From: Chitinophagaceae bacterium UBA1930
GTDB taxonomy: Bacteria > Bacteroidota > Bacteroidia > Chitinophagales > Chitinophagaceae
Assembly: GCA_002337145.1 (NCBI GenBank)
Contig: DDFK01000002.1
Coordinates: forward strand, 806,001 to 870,000
Length of the DNA stretch: 64,000 bases
Direction of reading: 5' to 3'
A program made the translations under genes and the position numbers. Below, piece by piece: positions 8,434-16,729 of this stretch (its first letter is position 1; each line of letters starts with the position of its first letter). Below the pieces are notes generated by a model. It was not told where the DNA came from and made no database searches. It worked only from the letters and a program-made list of their open reading frames with translations.

Positions 8434-9849
8434 CTATGGACACGAAATAGTTAAAGTATTCGAACAGTCCTTTGTAGTTTCGAGACCTGGATTTATAGTA
8501 ATTTCACCACAACCTGGAATATTAATTTTCAAATCTGCTTTCATCTTGTGATGTAGCGAACCTGAAACAAATGCGTTACCTGTTGGGTATTGAGTGTGGT
8601 TATTGGCAACGGATTCATTGTGCACTCCGGGAGTCCAGTCTGATATTACCAAATCATTTGACCCCTCATATTTTGATTCAAGATGCTCGACTACCAAGTT
8701 TTTATCATAATTTCCTATTACACCCGGATGATCCCACGATATTGTATATTTCGTTCTCGCAGAAACTCTCCAGATATTGTTTACGTGCTTAACTACATTC
8801 CATTTAACAATTTTTGTATAAGGATCCCAATTAGATGGGCTTGCTTCGTCGTCAGCACTATTAGATTCATCATTAATATAGTTAGTGAATTGTGCCTGTG
8901 CGATATTCTGAGCTTCCTGTTCTGCACTTTTGCAAGGATCCTCATCATCATGTTCTATTCCATCACCTTCACAGAAGCCATAGTTTTCGCATATACACTC
9001 TTCTGTAAGATTTTCACCTGTACATGGAACTTCACCGTCACTGTAATCGCAATTGTATTCTTCATATTCTATATAATCAAGAACAGGGTCATCGCATTCT
9101 GTATCTATCACATCCCCTGTAATAGTAACGTAACAGGTCTGCGTATAATGGAAAATTACATGGTAATCACAAACTGGGTCGTCTATTGAATTTATGCCAC
9201 TATTATCGTTAGGGGCAGTGCTGCTTGTATTTTTGATATTTGGTTTTGTCCTGCTGATCTTCGCAACCTTTCTTGTACTCTTGCCATTCTCGAATACCAA
9301 TCCTTTAACCATTTCACCGTTCCATTTGTAAACATACAAGTTGCCGCTGAAATTTTTGTCCATCTTGTTGAAGTCGTTGCTGCTGATGTCGTAGCCTTTG
9401 TTTTGCAAATAGGCAAGTGTAGGGGCAAACTCCACAATGCGGGTAACGACTTTGCCATTGGCAAGCCTTGCAAAGACAACTTTATCGAGGGTGGCATTGA
9501 ATACCCGCTTGCGATCTGCTTCGGATAATCCATCCGGTAAGTTACGCTGTTTCTTTTGCTGCACCAAAGGGAACTCAACCAGTTCCATGTTGCCGACCCT
9601 GTAAGCCTTTCCATGTTTCCAGTCGGGTAAGCGTTGGCCAACGGCTGTTCTGCTATTGGTGTATTCAGGTGATTTCCTGAAACTGGCATAATACCATTCT
9701 TTTGCGGTAGCTACATCAAAACTTTCAGATCTTGTTTCGCTGGAAGATGCTTTTCGGCAGGCAAACACTACCGTTCCAACAATAATTGCTACAAGGGCAA
9801 CCTTGATAATAGCTGTTTTGATTTTGCCAATTTGTTTCTTTTGTTTCAT
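8434..9849 (-). CDS. Hypothetical lipoprotein with acidic Cys-rich middle
   Basis: Protein of 471 residues with a basic N-terminus, a hydrophobic stretch and the lipobox VVFAC, so it is likely a lipoprotein. Residues 45-200 contain KEWYYASFRKS and WKHGKAYRVGNMELVEFPL, a pattern I associate with uncharacterised exported proteins of Chitinophagaceae. Residues about 225-305 are very acidic and contain around a dozen cysteines (for example TECDDP, ECICENYGFCEGDG), suggesting a disulfide-knotted or metal-binding segment. The C-terminal 150 residues are beta-rich. The gene stands alone and ends at a hairpin terminator. Function unknown. Confidence 0.7.
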   Translation of the reverse strand: MKQKKQIGKIKTAIIKVALVAIIVGTVVFACRKASSSETRSESFDVATAKEWYYASFRKSPEYTNSRTAVGQRLPDWKHGKAYRVGNMELVEFPLVQQKKQRNLPDGLSEADRKRVFNATLDKVVFARLANGKVVTRIVEFAPTLAYLQNKGYDISSNDFNKMDKNFSGNLYVYKWNGEMVKGLVFENGKSTRKVAKISRTKPNIKNTSSTAPNDNSGINSIDDPVCDYHVIFHYTQTCYVTITGDVIDTECDDPVLDYIEYEEYNCDYSDGEVPCTGENLTEECICENYGFCEGDGIEHDDEDPCKSAEQEAQNIAQAQFTNYINDESNSADDEASPSNWDPYTKIVKWNVVKHVNNIWRVSARTKYTISWDHPGVIGNYDKNLVVEHLESKYEGSNDLVISDWTPGVHNESVANNHTQYPTGNAFVSGSLHHKMKADLKINIPGCGEITINPGLETTKDCSNTLTISCP

Positions 9850-10137
9850 AAAGGATTTAGTTTATTTGATGTACAATAATATAAGCAAAAAAATAATATA
9901 CGATAGGGGTAGTACTGAGTTTTTTGGTGGCGAGTACTGATAATATTGCGTAGTTCCCGTATAGATTTGTATAGATAAATCCCTTAAGATGTAACATATA
10001 GGCAAGACAGTTTTTTTTGAGCGGGGTATGGGCTGAGAAAAAGGTAATACAGAATAATTGCTAGGATGATACCAGTTGGGCAAGGCTGTTATAATTGGTC
10101 GCAATTCTTGTTTAATAACAACCGTTAGTTTAAAAAA
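9850..10137. other. Intergenic region without recognised gene
   Basis: Divergent region between the lipoprotein gene and the threonine operon. Both strands hold A/T-rich sequence. A minus-strand reading frame covering most of it (9862-10248) has no domain-like pattern and would overlap the thr leader and promoter, so it is not called. Nothing else was seen. Confidence 0.5.
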
Positions 10138-10169
10138 TTTGGCTATAAAAATAAACACCCATAGTTTTA
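10138..10169 (+). promoter_or_regulatory. Predicted promoter of the thr operon
   Basis: TTTG at 10138-10141, exactly 20 bases, then TAGTTTTA at 10162-10169. This fits the Bacteroidota sigma factor consensus (TTTG / TAnnTTTG) and matches the spacing of other promoters in this window. Transcription would start near 10176, about 40 bases before the leader peptide. Confidence 0.6.
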
Positions 10170-10216
10170 TCCCATTGAAACAGTATAGTAACATAGTAGC
10201 AACTCTTACCAGTGGA

Positions 10217-10261
10217 ATGCCTGCCACCACTACTACTATTATTACCATTACAACCCGTTAA
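10217..10261 (+). CDS. thrL: thr operon leader peptide
   Basis: Fourteen-codon reading frame encoding MPATTTTIITITTR, followed by TAA. Seven of 14 residues are Thr and three are Ile, clustered as in the enterobacterial ThrL leader peptide, and it lies 90 bases upstream of thrA on the same strand. In ThrL systems ribosome stalling at Thr/Ile codons, when charged tRNA is scarce, prevents premature termination. The composition, position and presence of mutually exclusive stems just downstream support the same role here. The ATG is internal to a longer open frame (from 10076), but only this short stretch shows the bias and sits downstream of the predicted promoter start. Confidence 0.8.
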   Translation: MPATTTTIITITTR

Positions 10262-10300
10262 GGGTTATACATCATTATATCATCCCTTGGGGCAAATGCC
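10252..10300 (+). promoter_or_regulatory. Candidate attenuator between leader peptide and thrA
   Basis: AACCC (10252-10256), overlapping the last leader codons, can pair with GGGTT (10262-10266). The partly overlapping AAGGG (10260-10264) can instead pair with CCCTT (10284-10288). These pairings exclude each other. A further small stem GGC-AAAT-GCC spans 10291-10300. No long T-run follows, so a classical intrinsic terminator is not proven; control could act by weak termination or on translation of thrA. Confidence 0.45.
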
Positions 10301-10351
10301 GTTTACAACACAACAAGCAATCAATCTATTTATTTCAAATTATTTTCTACA

Positions 10352-12790
10352 ATGAAAGTCTTAAAATTCGGGGGCACTTCTGTAGGCAGTGCAGAAGCAA
10401 TCAAAAAGGTACTTAGCATCGTTCAGCAACAAATAAAAAACGGAAAACTGGTGGTGGTGGTTTCAGCTTTGGGCGGCACAACAGATAAATTGCTGGGTGC
10501 CGGCAATGCAGCAGCCAATGCCGACGAAACCTATAAAGAACAGGTACAGCAAATAGAGCAACGGCACCTGGAAGCAGTGAAGGAACTGCTGCCTGTGCAG
10601 ACACAGAGTAGTGCATTAAGTTTGATCAAGAAAACCTGTAACGATATAGAAGATTTATGCAACGGCATCTTTTTATTAGGCGAACTGTCTGCACGTACAA
10701 AAGACAAACTGGTAAGCTATGGCGAGTTGATGAGCTCGCAAATTATTGCTGCTGCCTTTAAGGCCAGTGATGTACATGTGGCTTGGAAAGACAGCCGTGA
10801 GTTCATTAAAACCAATTCAAACTTTACCAATGCACAGGTTGATTTTGTTGCAACCAATAAACTGGTAAAAGCATATTTTGATGCCAATACAGCAGATGTT
10901 GTGTTGCTGCCCGGTTTTATCTCGTCTGACGCAAATAATGTAAACACTACACTGGGCCGTGGCGGCTCCGATTACACCGCAGCAATTGTTGCCGCTGCAA
11001 TTGATGCAAACAACGTTGAAATATGGACAGACGTTAGCGGCATGATGACGGCCGACCCACGTTGGGTACAGAATGTAAAAGTGATACCTTCCATTTCATA
11101 TCAGGAAGCCATGGAACTTTCTCATTTTGGTGCAAAAGTTATTTACCCGCCAACCATACAACCCGTACTAAGCAAAGGCATACCGGTATGGGTAAAAAAT
11201 ACCTTTGCACCGGATGATTATGGTACCGTAATAGAAAGCAATGCAGCCAAAAGCAGTCACCTGATACGTGGTATAACCAGCATCAACAATATTGCCCTTA
11301 TTAGTCTGGAAGGTAGTGGCATGATAGGCGTACCGGGCTTTAGCAAAAGGCTGTTTGAGGCATTGAGCAACGATGGGGTAAACGTTATACTGATTACACA
11401 AGGCTCATCCGAACATTCGATATGCGTTGGTGTTGACACTACCGCTGCTGATAAGGCAAAAGCTGCTGTGGATGCAGCTTTCAGTAACGAAATTGCTTTG
11501 CAGAAAGTGGATCCGTTGATTGTTGAAAAAGACCTGTCCATTATTGCATTGGTAGGAGAGAACATGAAAAGCCATCAAGGCATCAGTGGCAAAATGTTTG
11601 GTGTGCTGGGGCGTAACGGTGTAAACATACGTGCCATTGCACAGGGTAGCAGCGAAAGGAATATCTCTGCTGTTATTGCAACAAAAGATGTACGCAAAGC
11701 GGTTAACGTGTTGCACGAAGAATTTTTTGAAACAACCTATAAGCAACTCAACCTGTTTATAGCGGGTGTAGGCAATGTGGGCAGCAAACTGGTTGCCCAA
11801 CTGCAACAGCAGCAGCAATATTTAAAGCAGCATTTACAGTTACAGGTAAATGTAGTTGGTTTGGCCAATAGCAAGCAGTCTTTGATCGTTGAAGAAGGGA
11901 TTGATCTGGGCAATTGGAAAGAGAGCCTCTCAACAGCACCCTCATCCACCATCCACGATTTTGTACAGCAGATCATACAAAGGAACCTACGCAATACCGT
12001 ATTTGCCGATGTTACCGCAAACGGCGATGTTGCCAAAGTGTACGACCAATTGCTTTCAAAAAGTATTGCAGTAGTGGCCTGTAACAAAGTGGCTGCTTCA
12101 TCTGAATATGAATACTATAAAAAACTGAAAAACCTTGCGGGTGAGTTCAACACCTCTTTCCTGTTTGAAACCAATGTAGGTGCAGGCTTGCCCATTATTG
12201 GCACATTGAATGACCTTACCAAAACCGGCGATGTGGTGAATAAGATGCAGGCCGTATTAAGTGGCACTTTGAACTTTGTGTTCAACAACTACGATGGTTC
12301 CAGGACCTTTGCAGAAGTAGTGAAACAGGCACAGGACGAAGGATACACCGAACCCGATCCACGTCTTGATTTAAGTGGTACCGACGTAATGCGTAAGATT
12401 ATGATACTTGCACGTGAAGCGGGACATAAAATTGAAATGGCCGACATCAGCAACAACTCCTTCATGCCCGAAGAATGCATGCAAGGCACTGTGGCCGACT
12501 TTTACGAAAGCATGAAAAAACATGAAAGCCATTTTAAGCAGTTGCTGCAAGAGGCAAAAGCCAAAGGCTGCATCCTGAAATTTGTTGCACAGTTCGATAA
12601 CGGCAAGGCATCCGTTGGTTTGCAACATATAGACCCACAACATAACCTGTACCATTTATACGGAAAGGACAATATTGTACTTTTTTATACAGACCGTTAC
12701 AAAGAGCAGCCTTTGGTAGTTAAAGGTGCCGGAGCCGGGGCCGAAGTAACTGCCAGTGGCGTGTTTGCCGATATCATGCGTGCCGTATAA
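10352..12790 (+). CDS. thrA: Bifunctional aspartokinase / homoserine dehydrogenase
   Basis: Cytoplasmic enzyme of 812 residues catalysing the first and third steps from aspartate to homoserine. The aspartokinase domain opens with KFGGTSVG at residue 5, has TLGRGGSDYTA near residue 200 and is followed by two ACT-type regulatory segments (residues about 310-460). The homoserine dehydrogenase half starts near residue 465 with the NAD(P)-binding pattern FIAGVGNVGSKL and contains GLPIIGTLNDL and GTLNFVFNNY. Length is close to the 820 residues of E. coli ThrA. It is first in the thrA-thrB-thrC cluster, behind a Thr/Ile-rich leader peptide, so control by attenuation and by allosteric feedback through the ACT domains is expected. 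Confidence 0.97.
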   Translation: MKVLKFGGTSVGSAEAIKKVLSIVQQQIKNGKLVVVVSALGGTTDKLLGAGNAAANADETYKEQVQQIEQRHLEAVKELLPVQTQSSALSLIKKTCNDIEDLCNGIFLLGELSARTKDKLVSYGELMSSQIIAAAFKASDVHVAWKDSREFIKTNSNFTNAQVDFVATNKLVKAYFDANTADVVLLPGFISSDANNVNTTLGRGGSDYTAAIVAAAIDANNVEIWTDVSGMMTADPRWVQNVKVIPSISYQEAMELSHFGAKVIYPPTIQPVLSKGIPVWVKNTFAPDDYGTVIESNAAKSSHLIRGITSINNIALISLEGSGMIGVPGFSKRLFEALSNDGVNVILITQGSSEHSICVGVDTTAADKAKAAVDAAFSNEIALQKVDPLIVEKDLSIIALVGENMKSHQGISGKMFGVLGRNGVNIRAIAQGSSERNISAVIATKDVRKAVNVLHEEFFETTYKQLNLFIAGVGNVGSKLVAQLQQQQQYLKQHLQLQVNVVGLANSKQSLIVEEGIDLGNWKESLSTAPSSTIHDFVQQIIQRNLRNTVFADVTANGDVAKVYDQLLSKSIAVVACNKVAASSEYEYYKKLKNLAGEFNTSFLFETNVGAGLPIIGTLNDLTKTGDVVNKMQAVLSGTLNFVFNNYDGSRTFAEVVKQAQDEGYTEPDPRLDLSGTDVMRKIMILAREAGHKIEMADISNNSFMPEECMQGTVADFYESMKKHESHFKQLLQEAKAKGCILKFVAQFDNGKASVGLQHIDPQHNLYHLYGKDNIVLFYTDRYKEQPLVVKGAGAGAEVTASGVFADIMRAV

Positions 12791-12791
12791 T

Positions 12792-12870
12792 AAGTGTCAG
12801 ACGCCTAAAGAGCGTCAGGCACTTGTAAAACTGTTTAGTGCCAGACGTTTTTAAAAACGTCAGACACTTA
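12792..12870. repeat. Two tandem REP-like hairpins between thrA and thrB
   Basis: Two imperfect hairpins built from the same unit: AAGTGTCAGACGC (12792-12804) against GCGTCAGGCACTT (12812-12824), and AGTGCCAGACGTTTTT (12837-12852) against AAAAACGTCAGACACTT (12853-12869). The common half-site is AGTG(T/C)CAGACG. They fill the thrA-thrB gap and could stabilise or partially terminate the transcript. No T-run typical of a strong terminator follows. Confidence 0.7.
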
Positions 12871-12899
12871 TCAAAACAAAAAAACAATGAATCATCATC

Positions 12900-13820
12900 A
12901 TGAGTAACTCTGTAACCGTCCACGCACCTGCTACCATTGCAAACATTGTTTGTGGGTTCGATATTTTAGGGCTCGCCTTACAGGCCCCCTACGATATTAT
13001 GGAAGTAAGCCTCAAAGATGAGCCGGGCATTACCTTACGTAGCTCTGCTGCTTATAACCTGCCAACGGTTCCCGAAGACAATGTTGCAGGTGCATCGCTA
13101 CTTGCATTGATGGAAGCATACGGTAAGCCTGTTGGTTTTGATGTGTACATCGATAAACAGATAAAACCCGGAAGCGGTTTGGGCAGCAGTGCCGCAAGCA
13201 GTGCCGGTGCCGTGGTGGCAGCCAACCATTTGCTGGGAAATATTTTTACTAAGGAGGACCTGGTACGCTTTGCCATGAATGGCGAAAAAGTGGCAAGCGG
13301 CGTAAAGCATGCCGATAATATCACGCCCTGCATCTATGGTGGTGTTACTTTGATACGTTCCATCTTTCCGTTGGACATTGTGCCGCTTTCGTCACCGCCA
13401 ATATATGTTACAGTTGTGCATCCACAAATAGAAGTAAAGACAAGTGATGCACGCCAGATACTACGCAAAGAAGTACAGTTAAAAGATGCCATTAAACAAT
13501 GGGGCAATATTGCTGGTCTTGTAAGCGGACTGCTAAAAAACGATTACGGTTTAATAGGCCGTTCATTGGAAGACGTGCTGATAGAACCCGTACGTAGCAT
13601 ACTCATTCCTGGTTTTGACGAAGTGAAAAAGCAATGCAAAGAAGCAGGTGCATTGGGCGGCGGCATTAGTGGCAGCGGCCCGTCCATCTTCATGTTAAGC
13701 GAACAACAAAGCACGGCAGCAACAGTGGAAGGCATCATGAAAAATATTTATGACAAATTGGGTATAGACTATAAAACCTATGTAACCACCATTGGTAGCG
13801 GGGGCGTAAAAATTATGTAA
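12900..13820 (+). CDS. thrB: Homoserine kinase
   Basis: GHMP-family kinase of 306 residues that phosphorylates homoserine with ATP. The GHMP phosphate-binding motif is visible as GSGLGSSAASSAG around residues 90-102, and the C-terminal GHMP motif as GGGISGSGPSIF near residue 255-266. Length and order match homoserine kinases. It follows thrA after a 109-base gap filled by two REP-like hairpins and precedes thrC by 80 bases, so the three are probably one operon. Confidence 0.96.
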   Translation: MSNSVTVHAPATIANIVCGFDILGLALQAPYDIMEVSLKDEPGITLRSSAAYNLPTVPEDNVAGASLLALMEAYGKPVGFDVYIDKQIKPGSGLGSSAASSAGAVVAANHLLGNIFTKEDLVRFAMNGEKVASGVKHADNITPCIYGGVTLIRSIFPLDIVPLSSPPIYVTVVHPQIEVKTSDARQILRKEVQLKDAIKQWGNIAGLVSGLLKNDYGLIGRSLEDVLIEPVRSILIPGFDEVKKQCKEAGALGGGISGSGPSIFMLSEQQSTAATVEGIMKNIYDKLGIDYKTYVTTIGSGGVKIM

Positions 13821-13847
13821 CCGGCAACGGCACATACTTGTACTGCG

Positions 13848-13867
13848 GTGGCGTCGCACCCATCAAC
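13848..13867 (+). repeat. 20-bp dispersed repeat, copy 2
   Basis: Identical over 20 bases to 5420-5439. Here it lies in the thrB-thrC gap, upstream of the preferred thrC start. Confidence 0.6.
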
Positions 13868-13900
13868 AACATAACATTATTCAACACATCACGTCAGCAA

Positions 13901-15205
13901 ATGAAATACTATAGTTTAAATAAACAATCCGCTATCGTAGATTTCAAACAGGCCACCATTGCCGGCCAGGCACCGGATAAAGGTTTGTATTTTCCTGAAA
14001 CCATACCGCAACTTGAACAATCATTCATTGACAACATAGAACAATACAGCAATGAAGACATTGCCTATAAAGCAATCAAACCTTATGTTGGTGATACCAT
14101 CCCCGATGAAGAACTGAAACGCATCATTGCAGAAACGGTCAGCTTCAATATACCCTTGGTTCAGGTTAATGAACATATTTCATCGCTTGAACTGTTTCAC
14201 GGGCCAACCCTTGCATTTAAAGATGTAGGTGCAAGGTTCATGAGCCGCTGTCTCGGTTACTTTTTAAAAGGCAGCGATAAAAAAGTTACGGTGCTAGTTG
14301 CCACATCGGGCGATACGGGTGGTGCAGTAGCCAATGGTTTCTACGATGTGGATGGGGTAGAAGTGGTAGTGCTGTACCCAAGCAAAAAAGTAAGTGCGGT
14401 ACAGGAAGCACAGATAGCAACACTCGGTAAAAATATACATGCATTAGAAGTAGATGGCACATTTGATGATTGCCAGCAAATGGTAAAGCAGGCTTTCACC
14501 GATGCAGGCCTCAACAGCCAACTATTCCTTACCTCGGCCAACTCCATCAATGTGGCACGTTGGCTGCCGCAACAGTTCTATTATTTCTTTGCATACAAAC
14601 AATGGAAACAAAAGAACAGTGCAGCACCAATCATTGCTGTACCCAGCGGCAACTTTGGAAATATCTGTGCAGGTTTACTGGCACATCAAGCTGGCTTGCC
14701 CGTACAACATTTTGTGGCGGCATGTAATGCCAATAAAGTAGTGCCAGATTACCTGCTTACGGAAACCTATGAACCCAAGCAGGCAATAGCCACCATATCC
14801 AATGCGATGGATGTGGGCAACCCGAGCAATTTTATCAGGATACTGGAAATATTCCATCATCAATTCGGGTCACTTAAAAATATGCTTAGTAGTTATAGCA
14901 TTACCGATGAAGAAACAAAGCAAACCATCAAGGCAGTATATGCACAGCACCATTATTTATTGGACCCCCATGGTGCAGTAGGTTACCTGGCCTTGCAAAG
15001 GGAGTTGGATAAGTATCCAGATGCAAAAGGTTTTTTCCTAGAAACAGCACATCCTGTCAAGTTCAACGATTCCATTATTTCCATACTGGGCAGCAATATT
15101 TTGGCAGAAAAAGAGCAAGAATTATTGTTGACTGGCGAGAAGAAAAGTACTGCCATGCTCAATAGTTTCCATGCTTTGAAAAGTTATCTGGAAAAACTTC
15201 AATAA
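13901..15205 (+). CDS. thrC: Threonine synthase
   Basis: PLP-dependent enzyme of 434 residues converting O-phosphohomoserine to threonine. The N-terminus MKYYSLN is typical. The PLP-binding lysine is Lys107 in the motif HGPTLAFKDVGARF, at the same position as in E. coli ThrC, and ATSGDTGGAV and the glycine-rich SGNFGN motif follow. An in-frame ATG at 13838 would add 21 residues running through a dispersed repeat and is disfavoured. It is the last gene of the thr cluster; the tRNA-Asp promoter lies 14 bases after its stop. Confidence 0.96.
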   Translation: MKYYSLNKQSAIVDFKQATIAGQAPDKGLYFPETIPQLEQSFIDNIEQYSNEDIAYKAIKPYVGDTIPDEELKRIIAETVSFNIPLVQVNEHISSLELFHGPTLAFKDVGARFMSRCLGYFLKGSDKKVTVLVATSGDTGGAVANGFYDVDGVEVVVLYPSKKVSAVQEAQIATLGKNIHALEVDGTFDDCQQMVKQAFTDAGLNSQLFLTSANSINVARWLPQQFYYFFAYKQWKQKNSAAPIIAVPSGNFGNICAGLLAHQAGLPVQHFVAACNANKVVPDYLLTETYEPKQAIATISNAMDVGNPSNFIRILEIFHHQFGSLKNMLSSYSITDEETKQTIKAVYAQHHYLLDPHGAVGYLALQRELDKYPDAKGFFLETAHPVKFNDSIISILGSNILAEKEQELLLTGEKKSTAMLNSFHALKSYLEKLQ

Positions 15206-15219
15206 TTTTTTGAAAAAGA

Positions 15220-15252
15220 TTTGTTTTAGAAAAAATCTTGCCCTTATATTTG
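15220..15252 (+). promoter_or_regulatory. Promoter of tRNA-Asp
   Basis: TTTG at 15220-15223 and TATATTTG at 15245-15252, separated by 21 bases: an almost ideal Bacteroidota promoter. The predicted start near 15259 is a dozen bases before the mature tRNA 5' end. Confidence 0.7.
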
Positions 15253-15271
15253 CACCCCAACTAAGAAAAAA

Positions 15272-15345
15272 GGATCGGTAGTTCAGTTGGTTAGAATGCC
15301 GCCCTGTCACGGCGGAGGTCGCGGGTTCGAGTCCCGTCCGGTCCG
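15272..15345 (+). tRNA. tRNA-Asp (anticodon GTC)
   Basis: Complete cloverleaf: acceptor stem GGATCGG (15272-15278) pairs with CCGGTCC (15338-15344) with one T-G wobble and discriminator G15345; D arm GTTC..GAAT; anticodon stem CCGCC/GGCGG around loop CTGTCAC with anticodon GTC at 15306-15308; T arm with TTCGAGT. A CA follows directly in the genome. A promoter precedes and an intrinsic terminator follows. An integrase remnant lies 250 bases downstream, consistent with use of tRNA genes as integration sites. Confidence 0.98.
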
Positions 15346-15371
15346 CAGATTGTAGTTTCAAAGTAAATCAG

Positions 15372-15405
15372 AAGCCCGTAAACGTAATGTTTACGGGCTT
15401 TTTCG
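15372..15405 (+). terminator. Rho-independent terminator of tRNA-Asp
   Basis: Stem of 12 bp (AAGCCCGTAAAC at 15372-15383 against 15389-15400) with a 5-base loop, directly followed by a T-run. Confidence 0.9.
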
Positions 15406-15455
15406 TTTCTGTACCTTCTCAAAAGACCTCATTCATACGCAAACCAAAGGGGATT

Positions 15456-15498
15456 AATTCGGGTATTCTGGCTTTTCCAAAATCAGAATACCCGAATT
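15456..15498. repeat. 15-bp perfect inverted repeat plus a third half-site
   Basis: AATTCGGGTATTCTG (15456-15470) is exactly inverted at 15484-15498 around a 13-base spacer. The core TCGGGTATTC appears once more at 15584-15593, two bases before the start codon of the integrase remnant. This may be an arm-type integrase site, an autoregulatory operator or a relic of the element end. Confidence 0.65.
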
Positions 15499-15595
15499 CC
15501 GCCGAAACCCTTACTGGTATTGAGGTTCAGAATTTGGACCTCAGCCCATGAGGGTGTTGTAAATCTTAATTTTAAACAACAAATCGGGTATTCAA

Positions 15596-16285
15596 ATGGA
15601 AACGAGATTGAGCATCCTTTTTCACGGGAAAAAGAATCTGAACGGGAGCGATAAAATGCTCTCCATTTATCTAAGGGCAACCATCAATGGCGAACGCTTT
15701 GAAGTCAGTACAATGCGTTATGTGGAGGTTGCCAAATGGTCTGTTGCGGCAGGCAAAGCAAAAGGCAATACCGAAGAAGCCAGGAGCCTGAATGTTTATT
15801 TGGACACACTAAGACAACGGGTGTATGACTACCAGCAATCGGCATTGAACGAAGGGAATCCTTTTACTAAAGAACTGCTGCGAAGAAAATGGTACGGTCT
15901 CGATGAAAGGACACACAAACTGGTAGAGATATTCCGCCAGCACAATGCACAATTGAAAGCATTGGAAGGGGTCGAAGTGGCCAAGGAAACCATTGGCAAG
16001 TTCAACACAACTGTTGACCACTTGGTAAACTTCCTGCAATGGAAATTCAAAGCCACCGATATTGATATTACGAAACTGGATTATGCGTTCCTGAGCGACT
16101 TCGAATTTTATTTAAAGAGCGAGAAGAAGTGCAACCACAACACTGCTATCAAGTACATGAGCAATGTCCGCAAGATCGTCAACATATGTTTCAAAAATGG
16201 TTGGCTGAACAAGGACCCCTTTTTCGGTTACAAGATGTCGAAGAAAGAAGCTTTAGCAGCATCGCCAACTGGTTGTCAGCGATAG
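15596..16285 (+). pseudogene. Truncated tyrosine recombinase / phage-type integrase
   Basis: The 229-residue product matches the N-terminal half of Bacteroidota tyrosine integrases: an arm-type DNA-binding domain (LSIYLRATINGERFEVSTMRY, given here as landmarks around residues 22-42) and a SAM-like core-binding domain up to NGWLNKDPFFGYKMSKKE near residue 218. Intact relatives are about 400 residues. The catalytic domain with Arg, His-x-x-Arg and Tyr is entirely absent; after about position 16250 the frame continues for only some ten unrelated residues. It lies just downstream of tRNA-Asp, so it is best read as the scar of an element that integrated there. Confidence 0.85.
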
Positions 16286-16426
16286 CATAGCTGTCGTGAC
16301 CTGTACCGAACCGTCTACCACCTTAATGATGACTTTAATGAATTCTTTATCGTTATTCTCCATTGTGGTTACGATTTTTTCCGCAGCTAGCTTGGTCAAC
16401 AGATAGGCAAAGAACAATTTTTTCAT
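16253..16426 (-). CDS. Doubtful small ORF at the integrase breakpoint
   Basis: Fifty-seven codons starting MKKLFFAYLLTKL. It ends precisely at the point where integrase homology stops, so it may be the rest of a gene brought in by the rearrangement. It has a weak hydrophobic start and no recognised domain. Included with low confidence. Confidence 0.25.
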   Translation of the reverse strand: MKKLFFAYLLTKLAAEKIVTTMENNDKEFIKVIIKVVDGSVQVTTAMLSLTTSWRCC

Positions 16427-16465
16427 AGTATTGATTTGTTTCGTCAAGCAATCCGGCCTGATCAC

Positions 16466-16729
16466 TTAAAGCATCGATACTCTATCAAAATATATATTCC
16501 CGAGCGTGTTGCACATTGCGGCAAAGCAACATTGGACCATGTATAATTTCAAAAGTGGGACTTGACAGTCCGGCCTTTTAAAACGCTAAGATTGTTCCTG
16601 GAAAACGAAGTGGGAAGCCAGCCCAATCTGTGGCATGACGCTGAAAGAAATGCCTTTGCAAGACACTGCGGCCATTTATAGAAGAGGTTCAAACAGCCGC
16701 AGTGGGAATGTTGGTAAGGCCCATCGGTA
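16466..16729. other. Region without recognisable gene
   Basis: No credible reading frame or structured RNA was recognised. It lies between the integrase remnant and unknown secreted genes and is probably debris of earlier insertions. Confidence 0.4.

Noticed and set aside
9862..10248. Minus-strand frame of 128 codons upstream of the thr operon
   Set aside because: Low-complexity hydrophobic translation, no domain pattern, and it runs antisense through the thr promoter and leader peptide.
10076..10261. Longer 61-codon version of the thr leader frame
   Set aside because: It would start upstream of the predicted promoter, and its first 47 codons show no Thr/Ile bias.
12887..12907. Micro-ORF MNHHHE just before thrB, resembling a his leader peptide
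   Set aside because: Only three His codons, it overlaps the thrB start in another frame and precedes a threonine gene, not a histidine operon; coincidence of an ATCATCATCATG stretch.
13838..13900. Upstream ATG start for threonine synthase
   Set aside because: It reads through the dispersed 20-mer repeat and adds 21 residues not found in threonine synthases, whose usual N-terminus MKYYSLN begins at 13901.
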